A program made the position numbers and the translations under genes. DNA of 64,000 nt, from NCBI GenBank assembly GCA_031002005.1, contig JARYHS010009186.1, positions 105,932,829 to 105,996,828 of the forward strand, in the 5' to 3' direction. Under the pieces are notes generated by a model, which saw nothing but the letters and a program-made list of their open reading frames with translations, was not told where the DNA came from and ran no database searches. Positions within the stretch are counted from its first letter, which is position 1. Each line of letters begins with the position of its first letter. The stretch comes from Vandiemenella viatica (Eukaryota; Arthropoda; Insecta; Orthoptera; Morabidae). Shown here piece after piece: positions 60,801 to 64,000 of the stretch.

Positions 60801-61573
60801 GTGTGTATTTTTTGGGTACAAACATGTTGTAAGTTAGAGAAGAGGAATGTGTGTGGACAAAATAAAATGTTAAGAGATATTTTTATCCTCACCTCATTCA
60901 TTTACCTTACTTGCTGAATACTTGTCATGTAAAGTGATATATATTAAGTTTACAGTGTGAACTTTTTTACAGAAGCTGACATGCTGCATGATATTGTCTT
61001 CACAGGTGTTCAGCTGGATAGTGTAGTTGTAACAATGTATTATGGTTAGTTGGGTGAAGCAGTAGCCTCAAAGTAATTTTAATTATGATGCAACAGCAGC
61101 TCCTGCTATTGTATTCTCAACATCATTGAATTTACTGTGATACTACTACTTTTCAAGATGAAGTTGGCAGTTAGATATCAAAATGTTGTGTCTATAGAAA
61201 CTATCTACCCTAACATCCATGAAGATTGTATTTCAGCAATGTACTGAGAAGGACTCCATTCTGAATTACTTTGGTTTAATATTACAGGGATGCAGATGAT
61301 GCAATAATTCGACCCCTGCCAAGAGTGAAACGGATGCTCTCAGAGCCACTTTGCCTACCACATTTGGTACAGCTTTTGTTAACATTTGATCCTGTGCTTG
61401 TTGAAAAAGTTGCCACACTGCTGTGTGAAATTATGAGAGACAACCCTGCAATCTCCAATCTCTATCTCACTGGAGTTTTCTATTTTATTCTGATGTATAC
61501 TGGCTCAAATTTGCTTCCAATTGCAAGATTCTTACAACTCTCACATATGAAGCAAGCATTTAAAGCAAATGAT
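14616..61573 (+). CDS. Rme-8: RME-8 / DNAJC13 gene, 17 internal exons (partial)
   Basis: Spliced, the 17 exons give 3,138 bases, exactly 1,046 codons with no stop. The product matches the endosomal DnaJ-domain protein RME-8 (DNAJC13 in vertebrates, about 2,240 residues) from about residue 110 to about 1,150. RME-8 is a peripheral protein of early endosomes; it recruits Hsc70 through its J domain and works with sorting nexins and the WASH complex in endosome-to-Golgi and recycling traffic. Seen here are the conserved N-terminal region, an IWN-type repeat (LLWNHK-TREEL across exons 11-12) and the GYF-like domain (exons 15-16). The J domain and C-terminal repeats lie beyond the window. All introns are GT-AG, mostly phase 0 or 2. 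Intron lengths run from about 77 bp (intron 13) to 13.2 kb (intron 4); the large ones are filled with transposons. Both ends of the gene are missing. Confidence 0.95.
15028..15170 (+). CDS. Rme-8: RME-8 exon 2
   Basis: Starts [16 protein letters not shown] and ends QRFGKF plus two bases of a serine codon. Acceptor TTTCAG|CATC, donor TTCAG|GTAGTG, phase 2. It joins GGFGRM to HLF as in the family's GGFxRLHLF block. Confidence 0.94.
15171..16660. other. RME-8 intron 2
   Basis: About 1.5 kb, AT-rich, with a C10 run near 15637. No transposon could be identified. It ends in a long T-rich tract and TTATTTCAG. Confidence 0.6.
16661..16915 (+). CDS. Rme-8: RME-8 exon 3
   Basis: The first base completes the split serine, followed by [20 protein letters not shown]. 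It includes [18 protein letters not shown] and [17 protein letters not shown], and ends with two bases of an arginine codon at donor ATAG|GTATCT. The CLxERDPxTYNI and ENPQLF blocks are highly conserved in RME-8 proteins. Confidence 0.96.
17297..17436. repeat. Foldback hairpin in intron 3
   Basis: A left arm (about 17297-17341) and right arm (about 17393-17436) are inverted copies sharing GCGTCAAAATTGAAT in opposite orientation. They are separated by about 50 nt. The arms match imperfectly over about 44 bp. Probably a small non-autonomous element. Confidence 0.75.
17513..17698. mobile_element. hAT-type MITE, 186 bp, perfect 8-bp TSD
   Basis: Starts CAGTAGCATAGCTA and ends TAGCTATGCCACTG, an inverted repeat of at least 14 bp with one mismatch. 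ATAACAAT occurs exactly on both sides (17505-17512 and 17699-17706), the 8-bp duplication expected for hAT transposition. No coding capacity. Confidence 0.9.
17950..18080 (+). mobile_element. Possible CR1-like LINE 3'-end remnant
   Basis: AAGCACCTTCTGCCACACA followed by TTTGTGAATTGCAGCACGTA parallels the 3' end of the LINE at 3358-3420 (TTAGCACCCTCTGCCACCCA, then TGTGATTTGCAGAGTATG). It is short and diverged. Confidence 0.45.
18221..18326. repeat. 106-bp near-perfect hairpin
   Basis: Arms 18221-18258 and 18289-18326 are 38-nt inverted copies with two mismatches; both contain TTGAAAGATAAC(G/A)CCAATGC in opposite orientation. The 30-nt centre is itself partly palindromic (TTATTGT and ACAATAA). 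It lies in intron 3. Confidence 0.88.
18327..19135. other. Rest of RME-8 intron 3
   Basis: AT-rich with no recognisable element. It ends in the acceptor AATTTTTAG at 19135. Confidence 0.55.
19136..19262 (+). CDS. Rme-8: RME-8 exon 4
   Basis: The first base completes the split arginine; then [20 protein letters not shown], one of the most conserved blocks in the family, and [11 protein letters not shown]. Donor GAAGAG|GTAAGG, phase 0. The following intron is the largest in the window (13,185 bp). Confidence 0.96.
19374..19960 (+). mobile_element. PLE 3'-end fragment (third family)
   Basis: Translation gives [19 protein letters not shown], then ELR and, after a frame change, HHPGLNLR followed by a stop. 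This matches the C-terminus of the PLE at 30590-30714 ([14 protein letters not shown] and PPGLNLR). Downstream is a 3' UTR ending near the TTTTGTGTTGCTGCTGCCCT stretch. It is 5'-truncated with about 45 codons left. Confidence 0.75.
19961..22374. other. Unassigned intronic block, partly GC-richer
   Basis: No gene recognised. The stretch 21030-21660 is richer in G+C than the flanks and carries three overlapping open frames without family resemblance. 20390-20560 has repeated GACTGA-type words. It may be a decayed transposon of unknown class; I found no terminal repeats. Confidence 0.3.
22375..22510. repeat. Interspersed repeat shared with 60455-60575
   Basis: The words CCATCCTGATTGCAGTTTTT and GGCGGATGCTGGGA here match TCATCCTGATTGCTGTTTTT and AGATGAATGCTGGAA near 60470-60520 in the same order and spacing. 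It is probably a SINE-like body; the class is unknown. Confidence 0.5.
22700..22948 (+). mobile_element. tRNA-derived SINE (copy 3)
   Basis: Begins AGCATGGTGGGTGAGTGG with B-box TTTCGAATCCC near 22754. The body GGGTTTTCCGTGGTTTCCCC follows and it ends CATAATTAAAAAAA. Full-length and moderately preserved. Confidence 0.86.
22949..23356. other. Intron spacer
   Basis: AT-rich, nothing recognised. Confidence 0.5.
23357..23926 (+). mobile_element. Truncated upstream PLE copy (left pseudo-LTR)
   Basis: It begins within the last ~14 codons of the PLE ORF (ACTTGGCAAAAGGCAACCAC, then the stop TAA) and continues through a 3' UTR nearly identical to 30670-31245. It is directly followed by the 5' part of the longer PLE. 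A 5'-truncated copy head-to-tail with a full one is the usual pseudo-LTR arrangement of Penelope elements. Confidence 0.85.
24971..27834 (+). pseudogene. RTE LINE polyprotein: AP endonuclease + reverse transcriptase
   Basis: Order of domains: AP-like endonuclease with [15 protein letters not shown] at the start, [25 protein letters not shown] and the terminal DSDHNLIVM; a basic linker; reverse transcriptase with [67 protein letters not shown] and [19 protein letters not shown]; then FADDILLL and a C-terminal region with [17 protein letters not shown] and [13 protein letters not shown]. One missing base near 25290 (AT run) and one indel near 27055 (A run) shift the frame; the second falls just before the FADD catalytic box. 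Otherwise about 950 codons are open, the normal RTE length. It probably became inactive recently. Confidence 0.92.
27842..27873 (+). repeat. Poly(A) tail of RTE LINE
   Basis: 32 consecutive A residues after the LINE stop codon and CTGACGACAGC. Confidence 0.95.
27891..30714 (+). pseudogene. PLE protein: reverse transcriptase + GIY-YIG endonuclease
   Basis: About 940 codons from the ATG at 27891, with one frameshift near 29040-29055 that joins the frame of 27801-29150 to that of 28939-30714. Seen in order: an N-terminal region with [17 protein letters not shown] and [63 protein letters not shown] with the first catalytic aspartate; [18 protein letters not shown]; the FIDDIFIIW catalytic box near 29636; [10 protein letters not shown]; a cysteine-rich [13 protein letters not shown] linker; and the GIY-YIG endonuclease core [19 protein letters not shown] with its downstream arginine (SIRMNGHRQ). 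This domain order defines endonuclease-bearing Penelope-like elements. The start is inferred from the first ATG after the LINE insertion. Confidence 0.92.
31246..32447. other. Intron 4 distal part with a GC-richer patch
   Basis: 31560-32170 is richer in G+C and contains a perfect 6-bp stem, GATGGC/GCCATC (31786-31804), discussed in the findings. It may be the non-coding end of another retroelement, but no coding remnant was found. The intron ends TGCTCTTCAG at 32447. Confidence 0.4.
32448..32570 (+). CDS. Rme-8: RME-8 exon 5
   Basis: 41 codons beginning [13 protein letters not shown] and ending [13 protein letters not shown], donor GAT|GTAAGT. The RFNANI-YSG-LHxVTQDG block is family-specific. 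Phase 0 on both sides. Confidence 0.95.
32571..34745. other. RME-8 intron 5
   Basis: 2.2 kb of AT-rich sequence with no confident transposon. The 33219-33491 open frame has no family resemblance. Confidence 0.5.
34746..34918 (+). CDS. Rme-8: RME-8 exon 6
   Basis: Starts [18 protein letters not shown] and includes [18 protein letters not shown]. It ends with two bases of a glycine codon at CCTGG|GTAACT, phase 2. The acceptor is TTTTTTAG|GGG. Confidence 0.95.
35790..36075. repeat. Foldback element resembling PLE termini
   Basis: Outer arms share AGTGCTTTTTATTGCTGTTG (right) and its inverted counterpart near 35825-35850 (left, CAACAAAAAACACT). Inner arms share TAGAACCCTGTGAC-like and CACATAGTTCTATTTTC sequence. 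The right half (CTTGAAGAAGGGAATTT, then TATTTGTGTAG, ending TTTTGGCAGTGGTGG) aligns in order with the PLE 3' UTR (TTGTTGACGAAGGG, TATTTGTGT, GGTAAGTGGTGG). It lies in intron 6. Confidence 0.6.
36133..36340 (+). CDS. Rme-8: RME-8 exon 7
   Basis: The first base completes glycine; then [36 protein letters not shown] and [14 protein letters not shown]. The [16 protein letters not shown] block is nearly invariant in the family. Donor GTG|GTATGA, phase 0. Confidence 0.97.
36341..40072. other. RME-8 intron 7, proximal part
   Basis: 3.7 kb, strongly AT-rich. At 36765-36895 a minus-strand stretch (inverted CACTTACCAAAGTTTAAGG, AACACATACAATATTTCGG) resembles a PLE 3' end. No other element or gene was recognised apart from the SINE-like stretch at 39615-39745. 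Confidence 0.45.
39615..39745 (-). mobile_element. tRNA-derived SINE-like sequence (minus)
   Basis: On the minus strand, TGGCTCAGTCGTTAAGG (A-box-like) lies about 45 nt before AGTTCAAATCCCTGCC (B-box-like). The acceptor ends do not pair, so it is not an intact tRNA gene. The family differs from the other SINEs here. Confidence 0.5.
40075..41419 (-). mobile_element. Tc1/mariner-superfamily transposon, 1,345 bp
   Basis: The terminal inverted repeats begin CAGGG(T/C)TATTACAAATGATT at both ends and extend about 36 bp. TA target duplications lie at 40073-40074 and 41420-41421. It carries one transposase gene on the minus strand. The ends are intact although the gene is dead. Confidence 0.93.
40193..41245 (-). 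pseudogene. Tc1/mariner-type transposase, three nonsense codons
   Basis: N-terminal helix-turn-helix domain ([15 protein letters not shown] start, [39 protein letters not shown]), then the catalytic core: first aspartate in [10 protein letters not shown], second in [16 protein letters not shown], third in [20 protein letters not shown]. It ends [20 protein letters not shown]. In-frame stops occur after KQKP (about 40910), in IWAV-stop-NPHAF (about 40733) and immediately before DGAPPH (about 40530). The three acidic positions survive. The family is common in insects as a TE-derived protein with a helix-turn-helix 'DUF4817'-like start. Confidence 0.9.
41640..41880 (-). pseudogene. RTE/CFDP2-like LINE 3' terminus
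   Basis: On the minus strand a degenerate C-terminus is visible: [16 protein letters not shown], then [20 protein letters not shown] and a stop, followed by a short UTR and an (ATA)n-type tail (41640-41657). This W-DD-aAQDR-W pattern is usual at LINE C-termini of the RTE/CFDP2-like type. 41881-42773 after it shows nothing recognisable. Confidence 0.65.
42774..43470 (+). pseudogene. RTE/CFDP2-like LINE endonuclease fragment
   Basis: Degenerate AP-endonuclease codons: [39 protein letters not shown], then [22 protein letters not shown] (the terminal D-H motif) and [10 protein letters not shown]. Several stops and frame changes occur. The 3' end runs into the satellite at about 43488, and the junction is inside a perfect 212-bp duplication. 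Confidence 0.78.
43371..43794. repeat. Perfect 212-bp tandem duplication
   Basis: 43371-43582 and 43583-43794 are identical by eye, both starting GGAAACACCTTGGTGGAATG and ending GTGGTAGTAGCAT. The unit spans the junction between the LINE fragment and the first satellite monomer. Confidence 0.93.
43488..44538 (-). repeat. Second locus of the ~185-bp satellite, inverted
   Basis: Monomers recur with CACTGG(T/A)(G/T)TTTG(T)GTGTGGTAGT-like blocks near 43555, 43767, 43950, 44130, 44315 and 44510. They carry GGTTAGATGTCTGTAGCTAT, the inverse of the block in the array at 11683-13915. This is the same family on the opposite strand, about 30 kb away, and more diverged. Confidence 0.88.
44539..44635 (+). 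mobile_element. tRNA-derived SINE (copy 4), 3'-truncated
   Basis: ACCGAGCATGGTGGGC, CCTCGCATTTGGGAGGA and B-box GGTTTGAATCCCC are present; the copy stops after CCAGATTTGTGTTTTTCAC. It directly abuts the satellite. Confidence 0.85.
44636..45230. other. RME-8 intron 7, distal part
   Basis: AT-rich and empty of recognisable elements. It ends CATCCTTGCAG at 45230. Confidence 0.5.
45231..45386 (+). CDS. Rme-8: RME-8 exon 8
   Basis: 52 codons: [52 protein letters not shown]. Donor CCAG|GTAAAT. The GTGALV-S-LDFLTFALC-PYSETT block is family-specific. Phase 0 on both sides. Confidence 0.96.
45420..46960. repeat. Tandem repeat of ~590-bp units interrupted by a TIR element
   Basis: Unit 1 (about 45420-46004) and unit 2 (about 46269-46804) share AATTATA(C/T)GGAATTGTTA, TTTTATTCCTGGTCCAGGCA, GGAATTTATTCTG and ACGAATAACGATCA in the same order. 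A partial third unit (about 46865-46960) repeats GATTTATTTAAATAAATGC and AACTGTCATTTATTTGA. The element at 46007-46266 lies between units 1 and 2. Confidence 0.85.
46007..46266. mobile_element. TIR element (260 bp), inverted relative of 607-987
   Basis: Starts CTGGAGATCGTGATTCCGCC, ends GGTGGAATCGCGAGCTCCGG; TA on both sides (46005-46006, 46267-46268). Read on the minus strand it matches 607-987 along most of its length (TGGTCCAGGCTGTATTACA, AATTGACTACAGCAGTATTA). Confidence 0.8.
46961..47293. other. Intron 8 spacer
   Basis: Unique-looking AT-rich sequence, nothing recognised. Confidence 0.5.
47294..47556 (+). mobile_element. tRNA-derived SINE (copy 5), best preserved
   Basis: GACCGAGCGTGGTGGTGTAA start; A-box TGGTGTAATGG; CCTCGCATTCGGGAGGATGC; perfect B-box GGTTCGAATCC near 47349; body GGGTTTTCCATCGCTTCCC. 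It ends TTAAGAGATGTTTAGCAAGG followed by 31 T residues (47526-47556), an unusual tail compared with the A-rich tails of the other copies. Confidence 0.92.
47557..48111. other. Intron 8 spacer
   Basis: No gene or recognised repeat. Confidence 0.5.
48112..48612 (-). mobile_element. LINE 3'-end fragment (minus)
   Basis: Third copy of the 3' end of the LINE at 57524-59480. Minus-strand codons include [40 protein letters not shown] and IGDEAWKDI; then the UTR with GGTGGCAATTTCTCTCTACAC-like sequence inverted and a TTTAATTTAA tail near 48118. Confidence 0.87.
48803..48855. repeat. 53-nt poly(A) run
   Basis: 53 consecutive A residues 126 bp before RME-8 exon 9. No LINE or SINE body was recognised upstream of it. 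The length may not be exact, given assembly error in homopolymers. Confidence 0.9.
48982..49236 (+). CDS. Rme-8: RME-8 exon 9
   Basis: 85 codons: [58 protein letters not shown] and AMGLLKRIM. Acceptor TTACAG|CATC, donor ATG|GTATCT, phase 0. All blocks are typical of the family. Confidence 0.97.
49237..49844. other. RME-8 intron 9, proximal part
   Basis: No recognisable element. Confidence 0.5.
49845..50064 (+). mobile_element. tRNA-derived SINE (copy 6), diverged
   Basis: TGACGGTGGGTGAGCGGTAA, a decayed B-box GGTTTGAAACCC, then CCAGGATGGTTCCTTCAAAA and CATGTCAGAATTCCTTTC. An older copy without a clear tail. 50065-50690 after it holds nothing recognised. Confidence 0.75.
50694..51947 (+). 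mobile_element. mariner transposon, 1,254 bp, dead
   Basis: Terminal inverted repeats CGAGG(T/G)(G/C)GGTC(C/T)GATAAGTA are found at both ends, extending about 27 bp. TA duplications lie at 50692-50693 and 51948-51949. It contains a broken mariner transposase on the + strand. Confidence 0.93.
50874..51879 (+). pseudogene. mariner transposase, multiply frameshifted
   Basis: Start region [24 protein letters not shown] codons near 50872, helix-turn-helix remnants, then intact stretches: [20 protein letters not shown] (first catalytic aspartate, near 51330), [16 protein letters not shown] codons near 51610 (second aspartate), FLFPNLKTF near 51710 and [20 protein letters not shown] at the end. Around 51680-51710 the SPDLAPCDY-type segment is shortened and reads CNLFLF, so the third catalytic aspartate is replaced. 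Frameshifts and a stop near 51545 confirm a dead copy. Confidence 0.9.
52036..52165 (+). mobile_element. tRNA-derived SINE (copy 7), 5'-truncated
   Basis: Body only: CCAGATTTTGGTTTTCCAAT, CCTTCAAGAAAAGGCCATGG, CTGAATTCCTTCCTGTTCC and an ending AAGTCATAAAATAATAAG. The tRNA-like head is missing. Confidence 0.8.
52166..52802. other. RME-8 intron 9, distal part
   Basis: No recognised element. It ends in a T-rich tract and TGCTTTTCAG at 52802. Confidence 0.5.
52803..52985 (+). CDS. Rme-8: RME-8 exon 10
   Basis: 61 codons: [45 protein letters not shown]. The (P)PGLLAYL-S and RDN-KIA blocks place it. Less conserved than neighbouring exons, as usual for this segment. Donor GAG|GTAAGA. Confidence 0.94.
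53127..53306 (+). CDS. Rme-8: RME-8 exon 11
   Basis: 60 codons: [58 protein letters not shown]. The ANW-LFYYxFxQDH-xxNLLWN segment is the start of an IWN-type repeat that continues in the next exon. Acceptor CCTCAG|CAC, donor AAG|GTAAAT. Confidence 0.97.
53719..53927 (+). CDS. Rme-8: RME-8 exon 12
   Basis: [20 protein letters not shown] completes the IWN-type repeat. Then [30 protein letters not shown] and SPIRRS (last serine split). Donor CGTTC|GTGAGT, phase 2. Confidence 0.97.
54034..54193 (+). CDS. Rme-8: RME-8 exon 13
   Basis: The first base completes serine; then [39 protein letters not shown] and IIGMLER. Donor AGG|GTAACA chosen so that LER-C reads as in the family. The next intron is only 77 bp. 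Confidence 0.96.
54271..54416 (+). CDS. Rme-8: RME-8 exon 14
   Basis: [48 protein letters not shown] and a split arginine. Acceptor TTCTTCAG|TGT, donor TCTAG|GTAAAT, phase 2. Family-typical throughout. Confidence 0.97.
54531..54660 (+). CDS. Rme-8: RME-8 exon 15 (start of GYF-like domain)
   Basis: [20 protein letters not shown], then EKEWHFGN and RKGPYSFKE. The WHFG-x-GPYSF signature opens a GYF-like domain that continues as MRDLW in exon 16. GYF folds usually bind proline-rich peptides; the partner here is not known from sequence. Confidence 0.95.
54661..55755. other. RME-8 intron 15, proximal part
   Basis: At 54740-54870 a stretch with CACATCACTTACAAAAGTTA resembles the inverted PLE 3' end seen at 36765. 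Otherwise AT-rich with nothing recognised. Confidence 0.4.
55756..55992 (+). mobile_element. tRNA-derived SINE (copy 8)
   Basis: ACCGAGTGTGGTGGGTGAGT, B-box GTTCGAATCCC near 55809, body GGGTTTTCCATGGTTTCCCC, ending GCCAAAAGTAAAAAA. A short deletion removes part of the CCTCGCATTCGGGAGG segment. Confidence 0.86.
55993..57156. other. RME-8 intron 15, distal part
   Basis: Contains an A22 run near 56719. At 56953-56990 there is a CTGATGA ... GAAATGTTGTG motif within a repeat that has a diverged partner near 61000-61210. No coding sequence. Ends TTTTTTAG at 57156. Confidence 0.45.
57157..57359 (+). CDS. Rme-8: RME-8 exon 16 (end of GYF-like domain)
   Basis: [40 protein letters not shown], then [20 protein letters not shown] and a split arginine. 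[12 protein letters not shown] is the second half of the GYF-like domain. Donor GTAG|GTGAGG, phase 2. Confidence 0.97.
57524..59480 (-). mobile_element. CR1-like LINE, most complete copy of its family
   Basis: Minus strand, from about 59480 (5', truncated in the pre-RT region) to a (TTTAA)n-type tail at 57524-57540. The same family gave the fragments at 9067, 10255, 10660 and 48112. The 3' UTR carries GGAGCACAGGCTCCGGTGGC inverted relative to the gene. An (ACAGA)4 run directly follows its 5' edge at 59491-59510. It lies antisense in RME-8 intron 16. Confidence 0.92.
57607..59460 (-). pseudogene. LINE reverse transcriptase in three pieces
   Basis: Minus-strand order: 59403-59059 pre-RT ([40 protein letters not shown]); 58985-58626 ([77 protein letters not shown] with the first catalytic aspartate); 58614-57607 ([33 protein letters not shown] catalytic pair, [39 protein letters not shown], and the C-terminus [20 protein letters not shown]). 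It is broken by frame changes near 59050 and 58620; the endonuclease is absent. Confidence 0.9.
59640..60230 (-). pseudogene. Jockey-like LINE reverse transcriptase C-terminal fragment
   Basis: Minus-strand codons, with frame changes, read [68 protein letters not shown] and finally [20 protein letters not shown]. These are thumb and C-terminal segments of jockey-type elements. Catalytic motifs are not included. 59511-59639, between this and the CR1-like LINE, is unassigned. Confidence 0.7.
60231..61287. other. RME-8 intron 16, distal part
   Basis: Holds the partner (60455-60575) of the repeat at 22375 and a diverged partner (about 61000-61210) of the motif-bearing repeat at 56690-57060. Otherwise AT-rich. 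Ends AATATTACAG at 61287. Confidence 0.45.
61288..61573 (+). CDS. Rme-8: RME-8 exon 17 in window
   Basis: The first base completes arginine; then [60 protein letters not shown] and KQAFKAND. Donor GAT|GTGAGT, phase 0. The IIRPLP-VKR and MYTGSNxLPxARFL blocks are family-specific. The next exon (toward the J domain) is not in the window. Confidence 0.97.
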
Positions 61574-62439
61574 GTGAGTATTAGAGTTATTATTTGATCA
61601 GCTAGTGAAATACTATATCAAAAGCTCACTCTATTTGTGTGTCTGATTAAACTAATTTTGCTAGTGTGTGAGCTTATGGTTAGTTTTTTGTATGGAAAAA
61701 TTGATAAATATGGACTAGGAATTAATTGCAGTAGGTGGACAGCTGAAATGCATTTTTGGATAGGTAGAAATAACGTTCCTTGTTCAATGACACCATGCCA
61801 CGGGTTCAGTGCTGGTTACTCTGCTAGTAGAAAATAATGCTAAAAGAGAAAATGAAGTGCAGAGAAAGTTAACTCATTGCTGCAAGAGCATTCACTTTGG
61901 ACTCCCTTAACAGACTGCCTTTTATGCTTGATTAAAGGATACCTTCAAATATTGTTTGTTTTTGTCTTATTTTTTGCTTATATCAGCACTTTTTTTTTCT
62001 AAAAATTGAGATTTAAATGACGTATAATGAAAGATTTTAAAAATAGAATTCAGGTTCCTTAACTATTATTTGGCATATACTGTACCCAGAAATCTGCCAA
62101 GCATATACATGGCCCTAGAATTAAAATTAGTTGAAACCCAAAACATATATAATTTGGATGAGATTGGAGAAAATAAATCCATGACTTGTCAAATTGCTGT
62201 GCATGAGGGGTGGATTAACAATTAACAGGAAAACGCAAATATTCAAAATTTTGTTTGCGCGTTTAGTAATGTAAATAAGTGAATCAAGGTGTAGCCATAA
62301 CAAATACATCTGTGTCTGAGATTGCTGAATGACTAACAAGAAAGGTTTCTCCAAGTTTTTCACTGTGTTTTTAGTACTTTTGAGATGTTTAACATTTTCA
62401 GTCTACCCCACCAAACCTATCAACTATCCACCTAACATT
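61574..62439. other. Start of RME-8 intron 17
   Basis: AT-rich, no element recognised before the PLE at about 62440. Confidence 0.5.
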
Positions 62440-64000
62440 CCCCTACCCTATATTTAGATAAACCTAAGCAGGTTTACCTTTTGTACACTCCTATGTCAAA
62501 ACGCCAACTCTGTTCTATGTAAGGGACTCTTATTTTCACCAACTCGAAAGTTCAACCACACTGCTTTTGTCTGGTATACATTTTGCCGTACTCTCTGCTG
62601 GCAGTATCATTTTGCTGCCACAGAGGAGGCTGTCAACTATCATAATGTGATTGAGTCCAACCCACAGCCGTTAAAACCTTCATCACAACTGGACCCATTT
62701 CCCATTCCCTGTTTTTCTATTACAGTAGTTACTTGTCTCTGTGTTGTCTTCACCCTTTCCCCACTCTAACAACAAAATTCTGCAGAAGCTTGAGTTATAA
62801 GAGGACTGTCATCCGTTTGAGAAGGGCTCAATCACCTAGGTCATGGACTGCAGTGACTGTCAGGCTTTGGGCAGCTTTTTTATACCAGCACCTAGAGTTC
62901 GTACTTCACAAATTCCGTCCCACTGACCAAGGTAAGTTTTCATCCTACATTCAGCCTATTTCTTCTTTCCAAGATTCACTGGGTTGGCAACACTGTAGCA
63001 TTTGGATCATTCACTGAAACCATTTTCGGCCCTTGTAGATCAATATCTCCAAACTTTGATCCAGCTCCTCCCTTATTCATCAAAGAAACCCCTATTTCCT
63101 TAAAGGTTTGTCCATAGTCCCCACTCCTTTACCTCCTGATTTCTTTCTTATCTCCATTGATGTCACTTTCTTGCTTTCGAATATATCCATTCTCAGGGCC
63201 TCCAATGGTGTGGAATACTTTCTAGAAATACGATTCGTGCACAACCTTTCCAGTACATCCTATCTGACATTCTGGCTCTCTTCACTCTTGCCAAAAACTT
63301 CTCCCTCAACTCACTAGTATACCTGCCTTGGGATTCATATGGCTGTTTCCTATTGCAACCTGTACTTTGGTTGTCTGGAGGAACAATTCCTGAATAAAAC
63401 CCCAATCAAATCCCATGTGATAACATATGTCATTTGCTATTTCCCTCTGGAAAGTGACCTTCATACCTCTATTCACATCAAGCCAACAAATTTACATTGT
63501 CTTCTCTTTGGCAGATGTTATTCTTTCCATTACAAGCATTCTCCTCTTTATAGCCTTACCATCTGTGGCAGATGAAAAATCATCCTATTGTACCCTCCCC
63601 CCTCCCCTGACATTGTACAAAACAAATCTCTCATTCTCCCATCACATGCCTCCTTTTCTTTACCTGAAAAACTAAATTTAGCACCATACTCATAACTGTT
63701 CCATTAACAAAATCCTTCATTGTTGGTGTGCCTTCCTAGTTTCCTTCCCTGAAATGCACATCTATCTACACAGCACCATGCTCACTGCTCCCTGTGTTTG
63801 CCTCCCTTCCCTGCCCTTGCTCCCCTTCTCCTTTCCCACATAAATACTCACTTGCATCAGCAGCCTACCAAATATTGGTAACATCTTGGTCCACAAAGAT
63901 TCACCTTGTGACTCGCATAAATTGCCACGTGGAACCTTCCTGTGCAAGGAACATCGATGCAAAACTTGCAGCATTTGTCCAGACAAATCAACCTATTCCA
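62440..64000 (+). mobile_element. Decayed Penelope-like element, runs off the window
   Basis: Degenerate codons follow the PLE protein in order: GLLFSPTRKFNHTAFVW and TFCRTLCWQYHFAA near 62520-62625, IDVTFLLSN near 63155, GIHMAVSYCNLYFGCLEEQF near 63330, IHIKPTNLH near 63475, and the cysteine motif CKEHRCKTCSICPDKSTYS at the right edge. Many stops and indels and a deletion of the FIDD box region near 63420. The endonuclease domain would lie beyond 64000. It lies in RME-8 intron 17. Confidence 0.85.

Overview
The window is a piece of a large, repeat-rich animal genome, most probably an insect. A group such as grasshoppers, crickets or stick insects fits, because the introns are long and crowded with Penelope-like elements (PLEs), CR1-, jockey- and RTE-type LINEs, tRNA-derived SINEs and Tc1/mariner elements. 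No species can be fixed from the sequence alone. Bases 7938-8937 are an assembly gap of exactly 1,000 N.

One host gene is present. Seventeen consecutive exons on the + strand between 14616 and 61573 encode an uninterrupted 1,046-codon stretch of the endosomal DnaJ protein RME-8 (vertebrate DNAJC13). It runs from the N-terminal region through the GYF-like domain and stops before the J domain. All splice sites are AG/GT and every exon joins in frame. The first coding exon(s) must lie upstream of the window or in the N gap. The J domain and C-terminal half lie downstream.

Layout. 1-4640: a foldback element, a TIR element and an old jockey-like LINE split by a younger CR1-like LINE. 4681-9062: a decayed PLE with one SINE beside it and another nested in it, then a second PLE family in the opposite orientation, meeting tail to tail at a (CT)n(AT)n run. 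9067-11200: LINE fragments and a hAT-type MITE. 11683-13915: a dimeric ~370-bp satellite. 14616-32570: RME-8 exons 1-5. Intron 4 (13.2 kb) holds a PLE with a pseudo-LTR-like tandem arrangement, and that PLE is itself split by a nearly intact RTE-type LINE. 32571-45386: exons 6-8, with a dead Tc1-like transposon, RTE fragments, the satellite in inverted orientation and a perfect 212-bp tandem duplication. 45387-54660: exons 9-15, tandem repeats, a mariner and SINEs. 54661-61573: exons 16-17, with a CR1-like and a jockey-like LINE in intron 16. 62440-64000: another decayed PLE running off the window.

No operon, defence system, CRISPR array or host RNA gene was found. The most interesting material is in the mobile elements: hammerhead-ribozyme-like cores at PLE ends, nested insertions that can be dated relative to each other, foldback structures that look derived from PLE ends, and a satellite present at two inverted loci. 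All eight SINEs recognised lie in the sense direction of the host gene, while all four intron or upstream 3'-end copies of one LINE family lie antisense.
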